Shown here one piece after another: positions 15,263 to 22,860 of a DNA stretch of 25,896 bases (position 1 is its first letter; every line of letters starts with the position of its first letter). Under the pieces are notes generated by a model. It saw only the letters and a list, made by a program, of their open reading frames with translations, ran no database searches and was not told the DNA's origin. The stretch is from JBBATK01 sp046052705 (GTDB lineage Bacteria > Bacteroidota > Ignavibacteria > Kapaibacteriales > NICIL-2), in assembly GCA_046052705.1 (NCBI GenBank), contig JBJOLU010000190.1:1-25896 (forward strand). Direction: 5' to 3'. The position numbers were made by a program, and so were the translations under genes.

Positions 15263-17461
15263 ATGAGCCATCTTTATCGCGTTCGTCAGTTTGCTTCTGT
15301 GCACGTAGGAACATCATTGCATACATCCTCGGATGCATCAATGCTTACATCCCTTTGTACATACTCGCGTGCATTTGTTACTGTATGTGTGCTGCTGTTT
15401 GTCTTTGCACACTTCAACGCCGCTGCGCAAGATGCCACCTGGTTTAGCGACATCACCTCTGCCACAAAGCTGGACAGCGCTCGCAGTGGGCAGATCAGCG
15501 CTACAGACATCAACAACGATGGCTATCCGGACTTACTGCTGTTAAACATCTCATACAATCGCAGTATGAAAACGCGGTTGTATTTGAACAAGCAACACCC
15601 GGATTCGGCAAACCCTAAAGCGCGAATCTTTGTGGATGTAACCGACGAATCCAACATGTACGAGAACCGCGACACTTCGGTAAAAGGCCGCGTTGCGGAT
15701 TGCTGGGGAATGGCCGATCTGAACAACGACGGTTACCCGGATCTTGTGTCGGGAATCTTTTATTTCAATGTGGGCACCTTCGGCGATCTTGGCGACCGCA
15801 TGGAGATACTTCTCAACGATGGCAAAGGACGTTTCAATCTGGTTCGCAACAATGGTATCGAAGGCGTTGGCGAACCGGGATCTACTCCACCCGGCAAGTT
15901 TCCCGCTACCAGTTTTTGTTTCTTGGATTACAATCTGGATGGCAACCTGGACATCTACGTAGGTACATTTTCCGCCAATCATCAGTCGAACATTTGGCTG
16001 CCAGGATATTTGCTCAAGGGTAATGGCGACGGCACATTCACCAATGTTACCGATGAGTCCGGAATTGTAAATGTGTTCGAGCCCACCTACGGTGCAAGCG
16101 TCACGGATTGGAATAACGACGGCTGGCCGGATATTCTTACCAGCCCCTATTGCCGCACCGAGGGTACACTCTGGCGCAACGAGGGCGATGGATCATTCAC
16201 GAACGTTACTATCGAAGCAGGATACTCCTCTAAGAGCGGCCTGAATGGAAACATTGATGTGGGTGGATCAGCCGGCAATTGGGTATGGTTCCCGCGCGAG
16301 TTGTGCCAATGGGAGGCACTGCCCGCAGACTTCGACAACGATGGTGATATGGATATCGCGCAGATGCTGGTACACGGCGGTCTCGATCCCGGCGAGGGCC
16401 ACTCGCCCCTTAGCATCAACAATGGCGCGGAGAAGAATTACTCTCTTACATGGGATTTAAATGCATTCGACAGACCGCTGAATGTGAACTCTGTAGTGCG
16501 CCGCGACACCGTGAAGTCCGACACCTCGTGGACCAATCAGTATGGCTTCTTTACTTTGCCCAAAGGATCGATTGTGGTTACATCCGCAAACGGACACCTT
16601 GGCGACCAGGCGGGCAGCTGGTTTGACATGGACAACGATGGCTTGCAGGACTTTTTGCTTAGCGCTACCGGCTACGATGCTGCGAACGATCGCTGCTATA
16701 TTCAAAAGCAAAACGCCGATCACAGCTTTACGGAGATAGCCCAAAAATTGGGGCTGCGCAGCACGCTCAAAGAAACACACTCGCAGCGCCCCTTCGACCT
16801 GGATGCCGATGGCGACGACGACGTGCTTATAGAATATGCGCCGCGCACCGCCAATGCTCAGTCCGGCCGTGTTTGGATGCTGCGTAATAATATCGGCGAG
16901 AAAAACTCTTTTACACGCATCAAGCTTGAAGCTCCGGCAGGTTGCAACAGATCGGGCATCGGCTGCAGAGTGTACGTCTATGCCGGTGGCGTTCGCCAAA
17001 TGCGGGATGTGCAGTCCGGTGTGGGCAGATGGGGCATGGCCACGCCGCTCACACTGAATTTTGGACTTGGCTCTGCAACATCAATAGACTCCGTTGTGGT
17101 GCGTTGGGCAATGCGCGGCATGCCTACTACAACAATTGCGAACCCGCCCATCAATGCACTACTGCGTATTCGTAAAGACGGAATGACTACCGATGTTCCG
17201 GAAGAACTGCGAATTGGTGATGCTCTTTCTGTGGCTCCTCTGCCTGCTCGTCAGGAAATCACTGTGCATGTTCCCTCTGCGCTACAGTCCCATTGCACCA
17301 TAGAACTCATCGATACATTTGGAAATATTGTAGCTACCTATAGCCGTCATGGCGATGAATATGTGCAATTGCCACTCGCAGGCGTAGCAAGCGGAATGTA
17401 TATCGTGCGCGCGCATGCCAATGGCATCACGGCAATCAAGTCGTTTGTGAAAGTGGATTAA
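15263..17461 (+). CDS. Secreted FG-GAP/VCBS repeat protein with ASPIC/UnbV domain and type IX sorting domain
   Basis: This protein of up to 732 residues is predicted to be extracellular. A signal peptide ends at about residue 56 (FNAAAQ). Calcium-binding FG-GAP/VCBS-like repeats follow, each with a D-x-N/D-x-D-G-x-x-D core: residues 82-90, 152-160, 222-230, 282-290, 356-364, 455-463 and 512-520. An ASPIC/UnbV-like module is at about 550-616 (NRSGIGCRVYVYAGGVRQM, then SVVVRW), the combination seen in CRTAC1-like proteins. The last about 78 residues (APLPARQEITVHV, then LIDTFGNIVATY, then GMYIVRA) fit a type A type IX secretion sorting domain. Start is uncertain: ATG 15341 (residue 27) gives a more normal 30-residue signal peptide, and neither start has a clear ribosome-binding site. 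The function is probably adhesion or surface binding, which is an inference. Confidence 0.88.
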   Translation: MSHLYRVRQFASVHVGTSLHTSSDASMLTSLCTYSRAFVTVCVLLFVFAHFNAAAQDATWFSDITSATKLDSARSGQISATDINNDGYPDLLLLNISYNRSMKTRLYLNKQHPDSANPKARIFVDVTDESNMYENRDTSVKGRVADCWGMADLNNDGYPDLVSGIFYFNVGTFGDLGDRMEILLNDGKGRFNLVRNNGIEGVGEPGSTPPGKFPATSFCFLDYNLDGNLDIYVGTFSANHQSNIWLPGYLLKGNGDGTFTNVTDESGIVNVFEPTYGASVTDWNNDGWPDILTSPYCRTEGTLWRNEGDGSFTNVTIEAGYSSKSGLNGNIDVGGSAGNWVWFPRELCQWEALPADFDNDGDMDIAQMLVHGGLDPGEGHSPLSINNGAEKNYSLTWDLNAFDRPLNVNSVVRRDTVKSDTSWTNQYGFFTLPKGSIVVTSANGHLGDQAGSWFDMDNDGLQDFLLSATGYDAANDRCYIQKQNADHSFTEIAQKLGLRSTLKETHSQRPFDLDADGDDDVLIEYAPRTANAQSGRVWMLRNNIGEKNSFTRIKLEAPAGCNRSGIGCRVYVYAGGVRQMRDVQSGVGRWGMATPLTLNFGLGSATSIDSVVVRWAMRGMPTTTIANPPINALLRIRKDGMTTDVPEELRIGDALSVAPLPARQEITVHVPSALQSHCTIELIDTFGNIVATYSRHGDEYVQLPLAGVASGMYIVRAHANGITAIKSFVKVD

Positions 17462-17481
17462 AGGTGATGTGTGCCGCTGCG

Positions 17482-19779
17482 TCAGGCAATCACTTCAAGT
17501 TTGGCAAACTTCACCATGAGGCTTTTGCGCCCCACGGATGCAAACACAACGGATACTTTTTGCTGATCGCCCACACCGATCACAAGCTCCACGGTGCCGT
17601 CGCCAAATAATTTATGACGAACCTTCATGCCACGCTTTAGCGGCACCTTGGGTGCTTCGGGCTCCACTTGAGAGTAACTCTCTGTGGCCGGAATATCGCT
17701 GAACACGGGCGGCGGAGCAGGACGTTGCTGCGGCGGCGTGCGTTGCTGAGAAGAAAAACCGTAGGACGAAGGCGGGCTGTCGAAGCGGGTGCGCTCCGCA
17801 ACGTTTTCTTTGCGACCCGGCCAATGCAACACCTGGCCCGGCATCTCGTATAAGAAGGTAGATGGCCGAGTGTATTCCACTGTACCGAATCGAAGGCGAC
17901 GCTCGGAGAAGGTGAGATACAGTCGTTTGCAAGCACGAGTGATTCCCACATAAAATAATCGTCGCTCCTCCTCACGTTCGTCCGGATGCGAGGTGTCTTT
18001 AACCAGCGGCAGTAGTCCTTCCTCCACACCGGTGATAATCACTGCCGGGTATTCCAAACCTTTGGCTGCATGTAAGGTCATCACCGACACTCGATTGAGC
18101 GATGTATCGGCTTCGTCCACATCACTCACCAGCGACAGTTGCTGTAAGTATGCTTCCAATGTGGGTTCTTCTTCGCGCAGAGTGTATTCGGAAATATCCG
18201 TGAGCAATCGAACAATATTATTCGCTCTATCTTCCGCTTCCTCTGTGTTCTGCGCTTCGTACATGCGAAGCAATCCCGTTGCCTCTATATACTCTCGGGC
18301 AAGATCGTCGGGCGCTTTCACTCCCACATGCGCGGTGAATCCACCAACAAGCTGAGCAAATTCTTTGGCGGCCTTCTGCGCCCTCTTGGTTAGAGCTTCA
18401 ATGCGGTCGGCCTGTTGGAAGGCTTCCAGCAGAGACACGTTGTTGTCCTCTGCATAGCTGCGCAAACGCTGCATGGATGTGTCGCCAATTCCACGTGCCG
18501 GCTCGTTAACAATACGAAGCATGGACTCGGTGTCCTGCGGATTAATAAGCAAGCGCAGGTACGAGGCAACGTCTTTTACTTCCTTTCGTTTGTAGAACGA
18601 GATACCGCTGATAATGGTATAGGGAATTCCCTTGCGACGCAGCGCATCTTCCAGCGCCTGAGACTGTGCATTGGTGCGATAGAGCACGGCCATGTCTTTG
18701 TACGACGTTTGGTATCCGCTGCATTCCATCTCTATAACGTTTGCCACTCTATCGGCTTCGTCGCGATCATCGCGATTAGAATACACATGAATCTTATTCC
18801 CTTCTTCGTTGTCTGTCCACAACTCTTTGGGAAGTTGATTGCGATTGTTGCGAATCACCGCGTCGGCAGCAGCAAGGATATTCTTTGTAGAGCGATAGTT
18901 CTGCTCCAGGCGCACGACCTTTGCTTCGGGATAGTCTTTTTGAAAATCCAGAATGTTGCGAATGTCTGCGCCACGCCAGCGATAAATACTCTGTGCGTCA
19001 TCTCCCACCACGCACAAGTTGTGATGCGCGTCCGCAAGAAGCTTGACGGCAGCATACTGCGCGCGATTGGTATCCTGATACTCATCCACACAAATGTGGG
19101 TGAATCGCGATTGAATAAACTCCAGCATCTCCGGGCTGCTCTTCAGCACACGGATCATGTTCCCCAGAAGGTCATCAAAATCCATGGCGTTGTTTCTATG
19201 CAGCTGGCGCTCGTACGCTTCATACACTTTGGCAATAGACCGCTCGCGCAAATCCTGCACGCTGCGCGCGTATTCCTCCCAACCTATAAGCTGATTCTTC
19301 GCCGCTGATATTGCCGATCGCACCGCATTTGGTGATACCATCTGCGTGGACAGGTTCATAGACTGCATGGCAGCACGAATCACGCTTAGCGACTCGTCCG
19401 TATCATAAATAGAGAAACTGGGCGTATATCCCAGCACTTCCGCATGCACGCGTAGCAGACGGGCAAACACCGAGTGAAAAGTTCCGGCCCATATATCGCG
19501 CGCCGCACGCTCTCCGCAAATGCGATGCAAACGTTCTTTGATTTCGCCGGCAGCTTTGTTGGTGAACGTCAGCGCAAGAATATTCCAGGGAGCTACACCT
19601 TGGCGAATCAAATGCGCAATGCGGAATGTAAGCACGCGGGTTTTGCCGCTACCTGCGCCGGCTATAATGAGCAATGGCCCATTGATTGTTTCTACCGCCT
19701 CCAGCTGTGCGGTATTCAATGTTGCGTTAAGGGACGACGCGGAACTTGCTCCGCCCGGTATGCTGCGTTCTTGATGCAT
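17482..19779 (-). CDS. pcrA: ATP-dependent DNA helicase, UvrD/PcrA type (superfamily 1A)
   Basis: This 765-residue 3'-5' helicase acts in nucleotide excision repair, mismatch repair or replication-fork clearance. All superfamily 1 motifs are intact: Walker A AGAGSGKT (40-47), motif Ia LTFTNKAAGEI (70-80), motif II VDEYQDTN (231-238), motif III VVGDDAQSIYRWRG (257-270), motif IV LEQNYRST (291-298), motif V VMTLHAAKGLEYPAVI (566-581) and motif VI RRLFYVGITRACKRL (606-620). A Pro/Gln-rich disordered linker (about 660-712) leads to a C-terminal Tudor-like domain (715-765) as in PcrA. The start is ATG 19779, since about 67 in-frame residues upstream look non-coding and the conserved QLEAV helicase start falls at about residue 25. 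PcrA and UvrD are hard to separate by eye. The gene converges on the FG-GAP gene with only 20 bases between stops. Confidence 0.93.
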   Translation of the reverse strand: MHQERSIPGGASSASSLNATLNTAQLEAVETINGPLLIIAGAGSGKTRVLTFRIAHLIRQGVAPWNILALTFTNKAAGEIKERLHRICGERAARDIWAGTFHSVFARLLRVHAEVLGYTPSFSIYDTDESLSVIRAAMQSMNLSTQMVSPNAVRSAISAAKNQLIGWEEYARSVQDLRERSIAKVYEAYERQLHRNNAMDFDDLLGNMIRVLKSSPEMLEFIQSRFTHICVDEYQDTNRAQYAAVKLLADAHHNLCVVGDDAQSIYRWRGADIRNILDFQKDYPEAKVVRLEQNYRSTKNILAAADAVIRNNRNQLPKELWTDNEEGNKIHVYSNRDDRDEADRVANVIEMECSGYQTSYKDMAVLYRTNAQSQALEDALRRKGIPYTIISGISFYKRKEVKDVASYLRLLINPQDTESMLRIVNEPARGIGDTSMQRLRSYAEDNNVSLLEAFQQADRIEALTKRAQKAAKEFAQLVGGFTAHVGVKAPDDLAREYIEATGLLRMYEAQNTEEAEDRANNIVRLLTDISEYTLREEEPTLEAYLQQLSLVSDVDEADTSLNRVSVMTLHAAKGLEYPAVIITGVEEGLLPLVKDTSHPDEREEERRLFYVGITRACKRLYLTFSERRLRFGTVEYTRPSTFLYEMPGQVLHWPGRKENVAERTRFDSPPSSYGFSSQQRTPPQQRPAPPPVFSDIPATESYSQVEPEAPKVPLKRGMKVRHKLFGDGTVELVIGVGDQQKVSVVFASVGRKSLMVKFAKLEVIA

Positions 19780-19845
19780 GAAGTGTAGAAGGTACGTGCG
19801 CTGTGCGAGTTGACATGTGAGATGAGCGGCAAAAATACGCCCGGC

Positions 19846-19871
19846 GCATCGTGCACTTGCATCGTGCTCTT
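19846..19871. repeat. Two tandem copies of a 13-base repeat
   Basis: GCATCGTGCACTT (19846-19858) is directly followed by GCATCGTGCTCTT (19859-19871), 12 of 13 bases identical. It lies 67 bases upstream of the pcrA start on the minus side and within the pcrA-bamD divergent region. Confidence 0.6.
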
Positions 19872-19920
19872 GAACTTTATGTGATGAGCCGGAAAAAACC
19901 TCTGCGCTATCTGTACGTTG

Positions 19921-19950
19921 CGGTATCTCGTGGTATGTAACGGTATGCAG
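19921..19950. repeat. Three GGTAT repeats at exact 10-base spacing
   Basis: CGGTATCTCG, TGGTATGTAA and CGGTATGCAG follow each other at 19921, 19931 and 19941. The exact helical-turn period puts all three GGTAT boxes on one DNA face, as in a direct-repeat binding site for a regulator of pcrA, bamD or both. No regulator can be named. Confidence 0.4.
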
Positions 19951-20052
19951 CGCAATGCACAAACTCCGTTGCACCTGCATTTGGTTTTTATTAACACCCT
20001 ACTGCGGGCCCCACCGCCCGGCGAATCGGGGCTACAGGGTTATATTGCGCCC

Positions 20053-20844
20053 ATGATCACCCGAGTATTCCTTACCGCGATGCTGTGTGCCGCAGCTCTG
20101 TTTGTTTCGTGTACCAGCGTCTACGATGCCACGAACAAATCCCCCGAGGAGATCTTTGCGCGCGCGCTGACGGAATTCAAAAACAACGAGCTCTTCGAAG
20201 CACAGCGGTTGTTTGATATCGTGCGCCTTCAGTATCCCACAAGTCCGCTTGTGGATGATGCGCAATACTATTTGGCAGAGGTAAATTTCAAGCGCAGGGA
20301 GTACATCCTGGCGGCGTACAATTACAATTACGTGCGCAGAGCATATCCTCAAAGTGAATTCGCCAAAGAGAGCATGCGCAAAGCCGCATTGTGTTATGTG
20401 GAGCTCTCGCCGCCCTACGATCGCGACCAGAAATACACCCGCGAAGCCATAGTATCGCTCACCGAATTCAGAGAAGTGTATCCGGCGGACTCCACCTTTG
20501 CAGATAGCACTATTGCGTTGCTTCAGCACAAATTGGCAGAGCGCGATTTTCGTGCGGCTGAACAGTATCGAGTGTTGTATTCACCAAGGTCGGCACTGGT
20601 GTATTACGACGCCGTGATCGATGAACATCCTACCTCAGAGTTTTGCGAGCCCGCGCTGGTAGCAAAAGCGGAAATACTTGTAAAGCTTAAACGCTACGAC
20701 GAAGCTCTGTCTGCCTGCTCACTGTATTATCGTTTCTTTCCTAACGGTGCAAAGTCGGGCAGAATAGCCGAGCTCCAGGCGGATAGCCGCAAAGGCAAGG
20801 AAATACTTGAAAGTGCAAAACCCGCAGAAGGCGCGAAGCCCTAA
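20053..20844 (+). CDS. bamD: BamD-like outer-membrane assembly lipoprotein
   Basis: This 263-residue lipoprotein resembles BamD (YfiO), the essential lipoprotein of the BAM complex that inserts beta-barrels such as the TonB receptor in this window. The signal peptide ends in the lipobox FVSC, lipidated at Cys20. Five TPR-like helical repeats follow; the first (residues about 33-65) reads EEIFARALTEFKNN then EAQRLFDIVRLQYPTS, and the next begins DDAQYYLAEVNFKRREYILAA, a pattern common to BamD. The length fits the family (E. coli BamD is 245 residues). The start is ATG 20053; an upstream in-frame GTG/ATG reading would put about 45 residues before the signal peptide, so it was rejected. The gene diverges from pcrA and ends 63 bases before the convergent S66 peptidase gene. 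Confidence 0.85.
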   Translation: MITRVFLTAMLCAAALFVSCTSVYDATNKSPEEIFARALTEFKNNELFEAQRLFDIVRLQYPTSPLVDDAQYYLAEVNFKRREYILAAYNYNYVRRAYPQSEFAKESMRKAALCYVELSPPYDRDQKYTREAIVSLTEFREVYPADSTFADSTIALLQHKLAERDFRAAEQYRVLYSPRSALVYYDAVIDEHPTSEFCEPALVAKAEILVKLKRYDEALSACSLYYRFFPNGAKSGRIAELQADSRKGKEILESAKPAEGAKP

Positions 20845-20848
20845 GTGC

Positions 20849-20877
20849 TGCCGCCGGTGCAGTTCTTTGCAGCGGCA
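20849..20877. terminator. Hairpin between convergent bamD and ldcA, terminator candidate without T-run
   Basis: TGCCGC (20849-20854) pairs with GCGGCA (20872-20877) and TGCA (20858-20861) with TGCA (20868-20871) around GTTCTT, with a CGG bulge. It sits exactly in the 63-base convergent gap, but neither side has the T-run of an intrinsic terminator. Confidence 0.4.
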
Positions 20878-20907
20878 AATGTCTGAGCAGCATTCATCAA
20901 AAGCGCA

Positions 20908-21846
20908 CTACACTACCGCCGCTTCCCCGCACCTGAGCACACCTGTTCTCGTGTTGATCTGCATAGTAAGACCAAAGGGCAAGGTCAGTTTCTTGGCGGT
21001 GTGACCATACATAATGTTCGCCACAGCGGGCTTGGCCGCGCGATCGGCATACTCTTGTAGAACCTCTATCACGGGCCGCGTGGCCGTGGCGCTCTCGCGC
21101 TTGGCATCCATGGTGAACTGTCCGAACAATACCGCTGCAGAAGCGGCCAAAGCGCCGCTCAGTTCCATTTGGCAAAGCAGTCTGTCAATTCTATAACTTT
21201 CCTCGCCAATGTCTTCGCACAGCAGCAACGCACCCTTGGTGAGTGGTGCATAGCGCGAACCTTGTAGAGCAGCCAGTATGCTAAGATTGCCGCACACCAG
21301 CGCGCCGTTTGCCACTCCGGGACTCAGGCACTGCGTTTGCAATGATTGGCGCACGATACCAATTTTCTTTTTCGAAGTTATGATTCTCCAGAATTGTTCT
21401 TCGCTTTCGGCATCGAAGGCCGGCATATCAACGCCCACCATAGCGCCACTAAAGCTCAGTAGCCGGGAACGCTGATAAAGTGCGGCGTTCAAGGCAGTAA
21501 CGTCCGAGAAACCAACCAGAATTTTCGGCGTACGCGCAATGCGTGTGTAGTCCAGAAGAGAAAGAAATCTCATGGCTCCGTAACCGCCGCGAGTGCAAAA
21601 GATTGCATCGATCTTTGGGTTGGCAAACATTGCCTGCAGATCGGCGGCGCGATCTTCATCGCTGCCTGCCAAGTAGGCATCGGCCTTGCCCACGTGCGGT
21701 GCAAGCTCCACTCGGTATCCCAACGATTCCAGATAAGCAATTCCCGCATGCAGCTTGGATGGATCGCGCATGGGCGACGACGGCGAAACAATGCCGATGG
21801 TTCCGTTCTTGGGAAGCGCTTTTGGTTTGATGATCGGTGATGTCAT
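20908..21846 (-). CDS. LD-carboxypeptidase, peptidase family S66 (LdcA/MccF type)
   Basis: This 312-residue protein belongs to the S66 peptidases, which either trim the terminal D-alanine from cell-wall tetrapeptides (LdcA, peptidoglycan recycling) or destroy microcin C (MccF). The fold signatures are present: GTIGIVSPSSP near the N terminus, FCTRGGYGAMR at 83-93, and the catalytic triad Ser114 in VGFSDVT, Glu211 in LLCEDIGE and His282 in MYGHT. It has no signal peptide, so it is cytoplasmic, as for LdcA. LdcA and MccF cannot be separated by reading alone, so no symbol is given. The start is ATG 21846; GTG 21867 would overlap accD by ten bases and is less likely. It follows accD by 11 bases and is probably co-transcribed. 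Confidence 0.9.
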   Translation of the reverse strand: MTSPIIKPKALPKNGTIGIVSPSSPMRDPSKLHAGIAYLESLGYRVELAPHVGKADAYLAGSDEDRAADLQAMFANPKIDAIFCTRGGYGAMRFLSLLDYTRIARTPKILVGFSDVTALNAALYQRSRLLSFSGAMVGVDMPAFDAESEEQFWRIITSKKKIGIVRQSLQTQCLSPGVANGALVCGNLSILAALQGSRYAPLTKGALLLCEDIGEESYRIDRLLCQMELSGALAASAAVLFGQFTMDAKRESATATRPVIEVLQEYADRAAKPAVANIMYGHTAKKLTLPFGLTMQINTRTGVLRCGEAAVV

Positions 21847-21857
21847 GAAACGATGTG

Positions 21858-22697
21858 CTATGCGCACAGCATGGTCAGCACGCGAGAGAGTGTAGCGCGC
21901 ATATCGCGGCGATGCACAATCATATCGGCAAAGCCATGCTGCTGCACGAACTCTGCGCTTTGAAATCCCTCGGGAAGTTTTTTGCGAATGGTCTGCTCAA
22001 TAACGCGCGGTCCCGCAAAGCCTATGAGCGCTCCGGGCTCGGCAATGATGATATCACCAAGCATTGCATACGAAGCACTCGTACCGCCGGTAGTAGGATC
22101 GGTAATGATAGAGATATAGGGCAAGCCGGCTTCGGCTACTTCGGTAAGAGCAGCGCTGGTCTTTGCCATTTGCATCAACGAAAACGCAGCTTCCTGCATG
22201 CGAGCCCCACCTGAAGCACTGATCACCACCAGTGGTGCATTCATTTCAATTGCCCGATGAGCAGCGCGCGCAAATTTCTCTCCCACCACCGAGCCCATCG
22301 AGCCGCCGATGAACGAAAAATTCATGCACCCAAAAGAAATCTCTCTGCCCTCGATACGGCCGGTACCAATGGTCAATGCGTCCGCCAAGCCGCCACGGCG
22401 ATATGCCTCGGTAAGGCGCGCACCGTATGGCTTTGTATCCACAAAGCCAAGAGGATCGGCACTTCGCACATTCGTATCAGTCTCGGTAAAGGTGTCGTCG
22501 TCGAAGAGAATCTTGATGTACTGCCTGCTGCCTATGCGGAAGTGATTATCACACTTGGGGCAGGTAAAGCCAAGCTCCTCGAGTTGCTTCTTGTAAATAA
22601 TCTCACCGCACTCTTCGCACTTCGTCCACAGCCCGTCGGGAATCTCCCGGGGCTGCGTGCGTTCTATGTTTTTCGATTTGCGTTGAAACCAAGCCAC
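21858..22697 (-). CDS. accD: Acetyl-CoA carboxylase carboxyltransferase beta subunit
   Basis: This 279-residue protein is the beta subunit of the carboxyltransferase that moves the carboxyl group from biotin to acetyl-CoA. The N-terminal zinc ribbon is complete: Cys27 and Cys30 (CEEC), then Cys46 and Cys49 (CPKC). The crotonase-like core shows MNFSFIGGSMGSVVGEK, VISASGGARMQEAAFSLMQMAKT in parts, and SIITDPTTGGTSASYAMLGD, which binds acetyl-CoA. The C terminus includes AGPRVIEQTIRKKLPEGFQ. The partner subunit accA is not in the window, and accB-accC lie about 11 kb away on the opposite strand. The gene begins 73 bases after a possible micro-ORF and is followed closely by the S66 peptidase gene. 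Confidence 0.97.
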   Translation of the reverse strand: MAWFQRKSKNIERTQPREIPDGLWTKCEECGEIIYKKQLEELGFTCPKCDNHFRIGSRQYIKILFDDDTFTETDTNVRSADPLGFVDTKPYGARLTEAYRRGGLADALTIGTGRIEGREISFGCMNFSFIGGSMGSVVGEKFARAAHRAIEMNAPLVVISASGGARMQEAAFSLMQMAKTSAALTEVAEAGLPYISIITDPTTGGTSASYAMLGDIIIAEPGALIGFAGPRVIEQTIRKKLPEGFQSAEFVQQHGFADMIVHRRDMRATLSRVLTMLCA

Positions 22698-22722
22698 GAC
22701 GTGTCTTTCTCTTTAGTGAAAC

Positions 22723-22744
22723 AACGGAACCTTCGGCTACCGTT
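22723..22744 (-). promoter_or_regulatory. Hairpin in the accD leader
   Basis: AACGG-AACC (22723-22731) pairs with GGCT (22735-22738, one G-U) and CCGTT (22740-22744) around a TTC loop, with one bulged A. It lies 25 bases upstream of the accD ATG on the transcribed minus strand and could affect accD translation or be a short processing site. Confidence 0.35.
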
Positions 22745-22770
22745 TGGGACTAGCAAGAATACCGGCAAAA

Positions 22771-22860
22771 CTAACTCTTTTCAAGATTGCTCTTTCTAAG
22801 ATTGCGCTTTCCGAAAATGCACTTTCCAAGATTGAACTCGGCGCTACCAACGGGCGGCAT
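22771..22860 (-). CDS. Possible 29-residue micro-ORF made of five-residue repeats
   Basis: An ATG at 22860 shares its A with the TAA stop of paaN (TAATG), and the frame closes with TAG at 22771-22773 after 29 codons. After a short lead (MPPVGSA), the protein is four five-residue units, EFNLG / KCIFG / KRNLR / KSNLE, then KS. Each unit has Asn or Ile followed by Leu or Phe in the centre, loosely like a pentapeptide repeat. The overlap suggests translational coupling to paaN. I know of no homologous protein. It may be no gene, just a 15-base DNA repeat that happens to be open. Confidence 0.25.
   Translation of the reverse strand: MPPVGSAEFNLGKCIFGKRNLRKSNLEKS
22780..22839. repeat. Four tandem copies of a degenerate 15-base repeat
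   Basis: The four units are TTCAAGATTGCTCTT (22780-22794), TCTAAGATTGCGCTT (22795-22809), TCCGAAAATGCACTT (22810-22824) and TCCAAGATTGAACTC (22825-22839). The period is exactly 15 bases, a multiple of three, and the array lies between paaN and accD. Confidence 0.8.

Noticed and set aside
18415..19308. Long plus-strand open frame of 297 codons antisense to pcrA
   Set aside because: The minus strand shows all helicase motifs in order, and the antisense translation has no domain or plausible composition.
22257..22799. Plus-strand frame of 180 codons antisense to accD and its leader
   Set aside because: accD on the minus strand has an intact zinc ribbon and carboxyltransferase motifs; the antisense product resembles no family.
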